Of a DNA stretch of 64,000 nt, positions 35,690 to 47,045 are shown piece after piece (position 1 is the first letter of the stretch; each line of letters begins with the position of its first letter). The notes under the pieces were generated by a model. It had not been told where the DNA came from. It searched no databases and was given only the letters and a program-made list of their open reading frames with translations. The translations under genes were made by a program, and so were the position numbers. This DNA comes from Phoenix dactylifera (lineage: Eukaryota; Streptophyta; Magnoliopsida; Arecales; Arecaceae), in the NCBI RefSeq assembly GCF_009389715.1, contig NC_052397.1, forward strand, positions 11,233,595-11,297,594. The letters run 5' to 3'.

Positions 35690-36640
35690 GAACAGAGATG
35701 AGGTTATCGCCTCAAAGGGGACTTGTTGTTAGGTCATTCTTCGCAGGCTTGGTAATTGTCGTCTTCGGCTGAGCTCGAGGTCCGATCAAACCCAAACTGC
35801 AAGGTGTCTATCCTCGCATAAGAGGAAATGGACCTCCCTCAAGCCTAGCATTTCATTCCTTTCTAATCTTATCTTCATTTTTTCAGCTCTTGCTGCCATC
35901 AAGATCGACCTCGTGTTAATCTGTCAAAAGAGGAAGATGAATAAGAGATTAGCTATGCCTGTCGAGAGTAAGCCCCCCCGAGGGAAAGGGTTGAAGGGGG
36001 GGTCCTCCTTAGCCCCCACTACCAAAGCGACCATCAAGGTCACTGGCGAGGCCTCGGTTCCTGATGTCTCCCTCGACGTCCCTATACTATGGGGGAACTG
36101 TGGAGCTCGACCTCGAGGTCGAGATTGTATCGCTGATTAGGTCGGCTCCTCCGAAGGGGGTCGTCCTCACCCAACTATCTGCTATTGTTACATCTCCACG
36201 CCGATCGCCCCCGAGGCTCGTGGCTTTGCATGGTCAGGTTCGAGCTCTTCAGCTCCCAAGGAGGACCCTTCATCTCCGGCCCACTCCTCCAAAACCTACT
36301 TCCTGAGGTGGGCAATCAAGAGTCCAATTCAGCTTTGGCGACCCCTTGGGTGGTGAAGGAGATGGTTTGAGCTATGCTATTCTCGACTGACAAAGAGATA
36401 GTGCGCTTCGGTGGCACCAGTGTCTTCAACGAGGCCTCGCCACTATCATTCGGTTAAGCTTCTGACCTGCAAACCTTCATTAAGTTGTTCACTTCAGCTA
36501 CTAATCCTTATTATTCTTTTCAACATGCCCATAAGATCAGCTATGTGTATGAGTTTATCACGATGCTCTCGAAGCGTAGCTCGAAGATCAAGGTAAGGTG
36601 TGAGGCTGTCGAGGAGCGGGCCCAGCATGAAGAGCTAGGT
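35690..36640 (+). pseudogene. Antisense ORF region of the gypsy element
   Basis: On the strand opposite to gag, broken frames give a basic, Pro/Lys-rich start (KMNKRLAMPVESKPPRGKG), then a region ending LSKRSSKIKVRCEAVEER, which resembles the coiled tail of plant 'gypsy-type transposase' annotations. Antisense ORFs between pol and 3' LTR occur in Tat/Grande-type elements. The function is unknown. Confidence 0.4.
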
Positions 36641-36845
36641 TGCCCGAGGTGCTTGGGACCTCGGCAGGACTACCAACGATAGTGTTGATGACTCCAGCAA
36701 TCGGGCGATTATCGAGGGTTGTAGATTAGAGGCCGAGGCAAGTGCTTCTTGGTCATGCCGGGCATGGACGTATTGGTCCAACCATCTACGTCGGATGAGC
36801 GTCTCAATCTCATCCTTAAGCTGGAGACACTCCTTAGTGTCATAG

Positions 36846-37560
36846 TCATGGTCCCGATAGAAGCAGTAGTACTTCTAGTCCCTCTTGAACATCGGGGTCT
36901 TTATTTGATGCGGAGGGTGCAGATGGCCTCAGCCATCGATCTCCATAATGATCTGAGCCTCTAGGGCAGTGAGGGAGTGTACCTTTCAAATTTCTGAGAG
37001 AGGCTTTTCGGTTGTCGTGAGCCCCTTTCACGCCAAGGTGAAGTACCCCTCGACTCTTTTCGCTCCTTGCGCCCCCTCTTGCCTTTATAAGAAGATCTCC
37101 TACCATCAGACTCACGATGAGAGTTCATGGCTTTCTCTGCATTGGCATCCTTGTTTGTTTTCACTAACATTTCAGTAAAGTATTCGAGTAAGCGCTTCTC
37201 CAAGGAGAAGAGGAAGCGCGATGGCCAAAAGCCGCCCTTCATCGTCGATATTGCCACAGACTGATACAAGTCACGAACTTGCAGTGTCGCCAAATTGGAG
37301 CGGCTGACATAGTCCCTAAGGGACTCTTTCTCCTTTTACTTGATATCGAGCAGCTCGGTTGAGCCATGGGCCTTTGGCTGGAGATGAAGTGTGCCGCAAA
37401 AAGGCGGGCAAGCTGTTCGAAAGAGTGAACAAATTTGGGTCGAAGCTCTGAGAACTAGAACCGAGCCACCTTGCAGAGAGTTGCGGGGAAGACTTTTCAA
37501 AAGCACGTCATCGGTGGCCCCATGCAGCTTCATAAGAGCTTTGAAGCTCTCCAGGTGATC
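36846..37560 (-). pseudogene. gypsy gag remnant
   Basis: Frames on the - strand contain MKLHGATDDVLLKS, then LRDYVSR-like sequence, VRDLYQSVAISTMKGGFWPS, RFLFSLEKR, and a basic tail with KFERYTP. This is the retrotransposon gag domain with its usual following basic region. Several frame shifts are present. Confidence 0.8.
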
Positions 37561-38206
37561 TAGAGGATCCGAGATGCCATCGTATGTCTCATACCTAAGG
37601 CATCTTGAACTGAGGTGGGATCGATTTCTCCATGATTTGTCTGGTGAATGGGGGCTCCAAAGAGAAGTTGAGGTTATTGTTTATCCTCGGAGCCTGTTCC
37701 CTAAGGGTCTGAGTCTATCGGCTCATCTCCTCGATTCTTCTATCGAGGTCAGCATCCCGCTGGGGCGGAGGCGAGTGGCTTGTAGCGGAGTCCTTGCTAG
37801 AATGGGAGTTTGGAGTGCACCGTTTTCCATCTTGACCAGGAGCGCTCCGCCGAGTGTGTCGACTTTGGTGAGACCGCTCCGAGTCTCGGCCTCGAGAGCG
37901 GTGGATGACCAAGCACATGCGGTGGACAAGTTTCGGTCGTGTCGCTACCTGCTGCAGGCCCTAGACTGCTGCGGCCAATGCCTGCACCTACTGAATGAGC
38001 AAGTTGAACTGCTCATTACCTATAGACATGGCGGGCTGCTCCAGCGGAGTGGGTTCCAGGCTCCACAACGACCCTCGGGAGGTGAGAGCACGGTATTACA
38101 AAGCATGCGATGCGCCACGAGCTCCTCGTGACCTCATGTTGGTAATTTCTTCCTTCAATCGGTATTGACGTAATTGGGCTGCTGGACCTTCTTTTTACCG
38201 CCAATT

Positions 38207-38807
38207 AGTTGCCTTAGAATCCGGACCGAGGTTGGAGCTCAACTCAAAATGACCTTAGGGGCGGTCGAAACCAAGCTAGATACAGTGGCCGAGGTGTGCT
38301 GGAGGTGGTCTCCCCCGGATTGGGCTGTAAGAACTCCGCTTGCTGGAGAATTTCTAGTGAGAGGCCCTTTGATGCCTAAGTCAAAATAGAGAAGCAATAG
38401 TATGGAAGGAAAAAGTATCGTATTGTGTTGTGTTATTCTTGCATGTCATACTTGAGGTCCCCCATACTGCTCTTTATATAGGAGAGTTAGTTTTGTCATT
38501 ACCTGGGTCAGCGTGCCCCAGTGGTCAAGTGGCGGCCAGTAGTATGGCCTCGGCGTGAGCGGCGTACAATACTGACCACGCGCCGAATGCAAAACTATTA
38601 CAACAGCCGGTCGCTGTCACAACGGCCAATTGCTAGAACTGTCAGTCTCTGTCGACATGTATCGATTGGCTCCTTGGTCGGAGGTAAAGTTGCTCACCTC
38701 GGTCAGTTGGCTCCTCGGCTAGGACCGAAGTCGCCTACATCGGTTTGTACCGAGGTTGTGGAGGTTGGTCTGATTCAAAGTCGAGGTGTCTAATATTGTT
38801 TTTATCA
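38207..38807 (-). repeat. Right LTR (5' LTR) of gypsy element
   Basis: The fuller of the two copies. Its end TTTTTATCA is followed by T-rich host sequence. Confidence 0.65.
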
Positions 38808-40501
38808 TTTTTATTTTTTAAGATGCTTTAATATTGCTTAATAAACTAATGTAAGAAAATTTAATTGAACAAATAATGACAAGTTTTTACTCGAGACAGG
38901 TTTGCTAACTTGCAAGATGAAGACAACTCCTACAGTCAAACTTAAATTGCAGCAGCCAAGTTTGCAGTGAGAGTATGTAATTGATACGTTTTATTTGGAT
39001 ATATGTAATAGAGGATGTTTGTAATTATTGTTGTAACAGCAGAAAGTTTAGTTATTGTTCGGTGGTTCGGAAAGAAATTACCATCCTTTCCTCGCTGTTT
39101 TGTCAAACGCCTATGAGGCAAAAGTGTAACCCATGTAACCCAAAACAAATGATCAAAGATCTTCATCAAGGCAGGCCCCTAGACCATTTTGCCGCGTCCA
39201 GGTAAATTGGCAGACTTCTTCCCCTCTTCTTCATTAAGGACCAATCTGAATACCTGGGAAAAGAAAGGATTGCCAAATAGTTGATCGGAGTCTGTGGACT
39301 GGCTGAATCGGAGGAACAAATTGGTTAATTAGAGCTCCAGGATGGTTGATCAAAGCACTAGAATGGTCGATCGAAGCGCCGAAGTGTTCAATTGAAGTGC
39401 CAAGATGGGTCTCAAAGTGATCGAGTGGCTGATCACAATGTCAGAATGACCAATGGGAGCATGGAAAGTCGGGCAAGATAACTTGGTTCAGGAGAGTGAA
39501 CAAGGAGCTGTAAATTGGAATGGGATCATGAGTACTGGTTCATTTCATGAGATGCTACATCTTGTCCTGCAATCGTTTTTGGCTGCGAGTCAAAATGTTG
39601 CATCCGAGCCTACTCTCTAACTCAGGTTGCTGAATCTCAATGAGGCGGCTACATGTGGATCGGCAGATGAGTTGAGATACAACCAAAACGAATCAAAACC
39701 CGCAGCAATGCAAGTCTGGCAAAATCATGTGAAAAGGCTTTGGATCATACCTTGAACTGAAACATGCTAGAAAAGCCCAATGGTTTCACAACATGTGAGA
39801 AAGCAACAAAGGGATCCCTTTGTGGCATGAGTACAAGAATCAGGAGTACACGAATTTCTAATAGCTACTAGAAACTCCGTATCACACAGCTAAAGAAACG
39901 AAGTCCTTTCGTCACAAGCATGCAAGATATTAGCTCTATTTTTACTCCATAAATGATATTATTTTCTAACAAACGATTGGTGCATAATTGCTGATTTATC
40001 TTCTCTTTCGTTTCTGTAAATTTGAAATAAACTTATGAGAAAGTATGAATGGTGTAAACATAACAGAAATGGAAACAATATAGCGTTTTCATTTAACTAT
40101 TGTACTTTTTGCTGATATATATTAGTGAAACTACAATAACGACAGTAATAGGTACAGGGAGTAGACAAGCGATTTGAGGAGTTTACCATCCATGATTCAA
40201 AAATATGTATAAAGGGAGCACTAAATATGTTTTTATAAATAAAAGTAGCGAAAAAACATATATATGATTGACACTGCCGATGCAAAATTGCTTTATAAGG
40301 CACTTTCATTTCTTGCTGATTGCAGCAATCAATATCGCCATCATTCTATGACTACTTAGAAACTTAATGTGTTGATTACATAGGTAATATCAATCCTTCG
40401 TTGGCTTTGGAGGGCATGACTTGTGCAGATGGACTGGCCTGACCATTTGGAGCTCAGAGACCTTATGCTGTTTGATTATTGCAGTACAATCAAAATCTGC
40501 C
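38808..40501. other. Intergenic and 3' flank of NUS1
   Basis: 38818-38900 is a second copy of 34620-34708 (TAAGATGCTT...AATGACAAGTTTTTACTCG). A 21-base repeat of about four units (GGTTGATCAAAGCACTAGAAT type) spans 39323-39406. No gene was seen. Confidence 0.6.
39323..39406. repeat. 21-bp tandem repeat, about four units
   Basis: Units start at 39323, 39344, 39365 and 39386 and are imperfect. Confidence 0.7.
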
Positions 40502-43500
40502 TCATGAACCTGAGATCGTAGAGATTAGAAATGTTCATAAACAAATTGAGGCATGTTCTCTGCAATGAAAATAGTTCAATGGGCAGAACATTCAGCATTC
40601 CTGATACCACACATAAGGGTCCAATGAAGAGCAAGGAGGCTAAAATTTTTCAAAGATAAAGAATCAACTACCTCCAGGTTCATATTGATAGTATTTAGAG
40701 CACATGGAATGCATACATCTGTTTTAAGAGAAATAAGCGTTTGATGTCTGATGAAATTTTTGGAATTCATTAATGCATGCATAAATTGATAAAGAAACCT
40801 GTTTTTTGTGCATGCGTGTGTGCGCACTTTATCTTCTGGTATATCCAACTTCCCATTTCTTCAATCTCTTTCAAACCCTAGAGAGAATCGAGAAGGGTAG
40901 ATCTGCTAAAGAGGGGAATGATCATACCGAACCTTGGGAGCCTTTGTGAACCTCAAACTTTCATTTAAACACAACCAAGGAATGCTGAATGACTATGCTT
41001 AGAAATATTTTCAATGGTGATGTAGACGCACTTCTGATTTGACTACATGTATATTTAGAGTACTTTCACCGGATAGTTTGAGTGTGTGCAAACAGGAGAA
41101 AATGTATCTTTATCATCTCTCATATCAATCTAACATTAGATAAAACTGGAAGTGTTTTACAATGCTAGGATGACCAGTCACACAAATGACACAGGAGACT
41201 TCTGTAGTTACATATAGCAGAGCAAATGGTTACAAAGTAACATAAAATATGTTAGCTTGCAGACATAATCCGAGTAGTCGGGTACTTACCATAGTTTTGG
41301 TGCTTCTTTGAGAAGTCATAAATGGCTTTCACAACTGCACCATATTTCATGGATCTCAATGATCCCATATGTCTGAAAAGTAGCAAAAGAAACTTCAGTT
41401 CAGTAGATTAAAATGCGAAAAAAAAACTAAAAGGATAATAAAAGAAACAGGACACAAGCATTAACCCCCCAACATTCATTCCACAAATATGTGCTCATCC
41501 ATGTGGTCGTGCACAACACCAATTCCTCAAGAAGTAGACTATTTTTTATATTAACTTTAGAATTATATTATACTCTAATATATACGGAAACAGACAACAA
41601 TATGGAACCATACTGGGATCTTTAATATTGAATGATAAAACTAGTTAGTTAATAGGAAAATGAATATCAGAATGGCAGCATGAGCTTTACTTCGTGAATA
41701 TTTCCCATGATTAATAATCAATGTCACTTGATTTTGCCTCAAAAGCACATAAACATAGCATAGAATTGCATCTTTCTACTGGTGCAAGAAATGAAGATAT
41801 CATATGCAAACATCAGCATCAATCAGAAAACTCATAGCATTCACATCAATGCATATCCAGACATGCTTAGGTTGATGTATATACCCTAATCTTCATACAA
41901 TACAGTATGCCGCCACAATGACTTTGTCAAAGACCAGCCATGAGTTCATGAAGCTTATGTCAATCCTTGAACCAATATCATGCAAAGTCAGAAGAAGCTT
42001 TGCAGAGGTTTGGGCAATCTAAATTTGTAAGAAAAGCTCAGAAAATTGGTTACATCAAGTGGGTACACATAAATCTATTCTAATACTAAACCCGAACTCC
42101 CAACTGTTCCACCTTTCCCAAGGCTCTGGTTGTGTGGTTGTCCATCTCCCATCTTGGTCATAGAATCACCCAAGTTCAGGTCCATAAGCAGTGACAATCA
42201 CCCTATGAAGACTCACTTTAACTGCGGCTCCGGTGGGTTCCCTTAACCAAGCCACTACATATGAGTCCCCGGCTTATTCATCAACAGGCACGTAGTCATA
42301 GATCACATTGGCTCATTCTTCAACAGGCATGCAATCAGAGATCAGATTCTCCTCCCACTGCTTGGGAGCTTACAGAAGGGTAGATGCCTTTGGTGTCCTT
42401 TCCAGTCAAGAATTGAGGCCTCAAAATCACTAGCCTTTTCTCTCATGCCTTTCTTCATTCATGGTTCGATATTCTAGTGTCCTAGGCGTAGAGGAATCAC
42501 ATCAATCCATCCCGTACTTGGTGGACTATCATAGCTATTTTCATCTTAAATAAGTATAACCTCACTTATTTGAATTCTTAATTCAAGGGAGAGAAGAAAT
42601 GCACAACCCAAAAATCAGAGTAATGAAATTACATGAATAAGTGATCACATGTCACACTCCGGTACATATGTATGTATGTGTTACATACATAATTTGGTAA
42701 GTTTATTATATTGAAACTCCTAAACTTACATGGAAAACAAATTCAAATTATTAGATAAAACGGATTTTTGCAACATATAGAACCTGCCGGTCGTTAGATT
42801 GGGACTCAAAAATAATTGAGTAATATACGCAATCTAGTGATTACAAAATTGGATATCTATTTCCCCCTTGTTTTAGCTAGACCCATGCCCATGCATCTAC
42901 ATACAAAGAATATCAATTGATCTATAAGGGACAATTTCTGAAACATAATGTCAGATCTTAGATACCTGGACGAGAGTGGTACGAGTAGATTTTAGTACAA
43001 GAGCAAGGAGGCAAAGCTCTTTAAAAAGTTTAAAAGCATGGAACCACCTATATAAATTATTATAAACATCTATATTTATATTACAATGAAAACTCCCATA
43101 AGGTTTCTCCCCTAAACTTAAAAATTGATTCTGAAAGTTTTCCTTTGTTTAGTAAACAAGTCTCTTGGTTGCATCTGCATTTTAGGGAGGCAAGTATCAT
43201 TTACAAGTACAGCAGTCGAAGGTATGCATAAATGTACCACTCAGAAAGTAGGGTAAAAAAAGACTCTAAAATCAGATGGGATCACATCAATATTTCATAT
43301 TTCTCTCCACTGGATCACATGCTCAATATATTATAGATTTCTACAAATACAGTTATTTCATTGAGCAAAAATATATGAACCATGACTTCAAAAATATAAA
43401 ACAACATTAGTACAATGGTCATCAGACTAAGAATGACTTCGAAAAATTGCAGTGCATGCTTGTGAGTGACTAGAAGTTAGAAGCATTTGGAAATTTCAGA

Positions 43501-46500
43501 TTATAAGGTTTAGATTACCTAAATGAAATAAAGGACATCAACATTCAACATATATTCATTTCTAACCCAAAATTTCCTTGGTCAAGAATTTGCCACCAAC
43601 TCCTCGGATAGAAGTCACTGATCCAGAATGATCACCAAACTCGATGTGGAACACTTTAGCCACTATGAGTATTCAAGAGGATCACTAGACTCGAAGTGGA
43701 ATACTTTGACTACTACGAGCCGGGTTGGACAGGGTTCAGAAGTGAGATCCGCCACATCAGGAAGCTAAATCGCAATCCAAACTTCAGAAGGCCATAATTT
43801 GGTCATACGATACCCAATTGAGATGATCTTCTTTTTTTTTTTAAATTGAGTATCTTTTCGAAATTTACAACTTTGAGCCAACCTCCTAAGAGATTGAATC
43901 GGGCCGAAATTTTATCGTTTAGGCTCCAAAACGGATTGGTCAAACCAAAATTTTCTTTTCAGGTAAGGTTTTGACCGAGCGTAGCTCTTTTTCCGAGAAG
44001 AATCAGATAGAGTTGATGTAGAAGTCGAGATCTACCTCCTAAAAAAATTTCGCTTTTTTTTGAATATTTTTATTAATTATATTTATTTTAGGATATCTAG
44101 TCCTATTCGAACTAGGAGAGAAATCCAACCCAAATTGTAAAACGAAGGACCCCATTAGTATTATAAATAGGAGCTATGTACCTTAATTTAAGAAGTGGAA
44201 GAATCAATGGCAAAAAAAAAGAAGTTAAATCCCTACTTTCGAGATTCCTCCTTTTTCTAGTTTTCTTTTGAGAGATCCGAGTTGACCGGATTAAAAAAAA
44301 AAAAATCTTCTTTCTCTTCGATTGAATCAAGTTGGTATCAGAGCTATGCTCTTACCTAGTGAAATTCCAACTTGATCTGATCAGATCAAGTAGGTATCAG
44401 AGCTTCGGTCCTCTACATCTATGGAGGCTTTAATGCATGGTCCAAATGCGCGAGTAGTACAAGTAGTCAGGAAAAGGGCTATTCGTGCTTGAAGTAAATT
44501 GAAAGACAAAAGCAAATATGATTGCTACTTCTACCTCGACGGATGATGAGATGATGGAACGTCTCACACAACTAGAGGAGAAAATAGCCTAACTCACTGA
44601 GATCATGTCTCGATTGGCAATGCCTTCAACACAAGCACTAACTCTATCTTCAAGCAAAACCAAGTGGTTTAGCCGCGAGACAGGGAAGCAAGCATTTCTC
44701 CATCTTCAGTTCTGATTTAGCAGGAGCTAAGTTTTCTAAACAAGGAGAGCTCTAATTCATAAGGATCACCAAACTCGATGTGGACTAATTTGACCACTAT
44801 GAAAATTCAGAAGCATCACCAAAACTGATGTAGAATACTTGGCCACTACGAGTATTCTGGAGGATCGCCAGACTCGATGTGGAACACTTTGGCCTTTACA
44901 AGTATTCAGAAGGATCATCAGACTCAATGTAAAACACTTTAATCACTACGAGCAGAGCTGGATAGAATTAAGGAGCGAGATCTACCACATCGGAAAGTCG
45001 AGTCGCAGACCAAATTTAAAAGCGCATATTTGGTTGTACAATGCCCGATTGAGATCTTTTTTTTAAATTGGATATCTTTTCGAGATCTACAACTTTAGGC
45101 TAGAAGGTTGAATCGGACCGAAATTCCATCGTTTAGTCTCCGAAGCAGACTGATCAAATCGAAAGTTTTATTTTCGGATAAGACTTTGGCCGGACGTAGC
45201 TCTATTCGAGAAGAATTAGGCGGAGCGATAGAAAGCAGAGTTGATGTAGAAGTCGAGATCTTCCTTCTCAAAAATTTTAGTTTTTTTCTAGAATACTTTT
45301 ATTAATCATATTTATTTTAGAATATCTAGTCCTATTCGAACTAGAAGAGGAATCCAACCAAAATTGTAAAAGGGAAGACCTTACTAGTATTATAAATAGA
45401 AGCTATGTACCTCAGTTTAAGAGGTGGAAGGATCAATGAAACAAAAGAAAACTTAAAGCCCTACTTTCGAGATTCCTCCATCTTCTTCTAGTTTTTTTCG
45501 AGAGATTCGAGTTGAATGAGTTGAAAGAAATCTTCCTTCTCCCCGTCAGATCAGTCACAATTAATACATGCTAGTACAACATTCTTAAACTTTGATGCAT
45601 CATATTTGATCCATAAATCAATATATATATAGATTGGCAAAGGCTTGTTATTTTATGCTAATATTCCTGGCGTCTAGCTCATGCAATGCACATTGGAAGA
45701 AGAATGAATGGCTGGCCCACCATCTAATTTTTGTTTGTTCTCCCTTAAGCCTTAAGACTAACTACATTTATTGAAAAAGCTCATAATTTGCTTGATGAAT
45801 TTATCCTTCCTCCTTTAAAGGTAGAGAACTAAAACAAATGGGGTGTAATTCTGAAAGAAGAGAATGCACATAAAATGATATATAGATGGGCAGCTAACAG
45901 ACTCACAGGCTCAGGGACCGAGGTCAGAGGCTTATGGCCTACTTGGTGATAATAGAAGAGAACATAATCCCATTAGTTTCAGTCCTTCAACATCTTGTTC
46001 ATCATTTCCACACATGTCTGTGCGCACAAATGTACATACAGAGAAGATCATTTATCTTGTTCTGTAGCTTAAGGAGTTTGACTCTCATAAACAGATTTGT
46101 GGAATCCTATACCTGTGCTCACACATTATTGCTTAATAATTTTCTTTCACAAATAACACTGAAGGTAGAGTGGATGAAATCACAGCCATGGGCAAAAGAG
46201 TTCTATAACTCTTAGAAAGTCAACAGCTTTTAAGAAAGGAACTGAAGGCAACATTGTTCTTGGTGGAAGCATCTACAAAGAATCCCATCAAATTTAAATT
46301 TTAACAGTATGGCACCTTATAGATATTCCATGCCATGACCTAATACCTTGCTGCAGACGTCACACATGCAACATCAGGCCAATGATTTTCAGTAATAGAG
46401 AAAAAGAAAGTTTTTGCTGGGTGAGCAGCAACCAAACAAAGTCTGGACCAACAAGATTGCAACCATTTTTCCTAGGTAATATAGGTTTACACGAGTGCAA

Positions 46501-47013
46501 AAGTATTGCTATGCACAAGAAGGTGATTGACTAATTTCATGTCTCTACGCATGTGATAAATGGAAAGTGGAACAACATACAAGAGGACAATTTGGATGTA
46601 ATTTTCTATGAGAATCCTAATTCCTGTCGGTAGCCAACAGAAGCGATATATTGTAAGGAGCAAGCTTACCCCAAACTAAAATAGGGGTACTAATACACTT
46701 CACCACAACTGTAATACTACTATTTGTTGAAAGCTGGAAGAGGCATGCATAATGCCTCACCTCATGCAATAGTTCTCCTCTAGAACAAATTCCAAATCCC
46801 AAAGTCAATCAAAATTTCACAGTCTTCACTAACATTAATTGTTCAATTAGTTGCCATCAGTGGAAAAAAGAGTTTGTCAAAGGCTGCATCAGCAAGCCAT
46901 ATACCTTCCAAAAACTTAACTATTCTATTCCATTTGCCAAACAAGTTTCTCTACATAAAAAAATCCCCTCCTCCACATAAGAAACTTACCAAATATAAAG
47001 ATGTGCACACATA

Positions 47014-47045
<32 letters not shown>

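Larger units (their letters stand above)
34731..38807 (-). mobile_element. Ty3/gypsy element, pol-deleted, with gag on the - strand
   Basis: Direct repeats at 34731-35159 and 38207-38807 are its LTRs. They share the blocks GTGGTCAAGTGG..AGTAGTATGGCCT, ATGTATCGATTGGCTCCTTGGTC-like and GTGTCTAATATT. The left LTR has lost about 130-170 bases. A near-perfect TTTTC/TTTTT may be the target duplication. Between the LTRs lie gag (36846-37533, - strand) and + strand frames at 35690-36640. No reverse transcriptase or integrase was seen, so it is non-autonomous. Confidence 0.7.
43619..45553 (+). mobile_element. TRIM-like LTR retrotransposon in NUS1 intron 5
   Basis: It has a left LTR at 43619-44329, a primer site TTGGTATCAGAGC two bases later, a short internal part with a gag-like remnant (a frame with DDEMMERLTQLEEKIA, then a stop), a purine-rich tract near 44738-44750, and a right LTR from about 44751 to 45553. 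The 5-bp duplication GTCAC flanks it (43614-43618 and 45554-45558). The LTRs carry TATTATAAATAG near 44160 and 45390. It is 1.9 kb in total and non-autonomous, and lies antisense to NUS1. Confidence 0.88.

Noticed and set aside
40380-40509. 43-codon frame starting at the inferred last NUS1 exon in another phase
   Set aside because: Its phase does not match exon 6. The phase-compatible reading stops after Tyr-Gly-Ser.
40576-40848. 90-residue - strand frame downstream of NUS1 exon 6
   Set aside because: It lies in intron 6 and has no recognised family.
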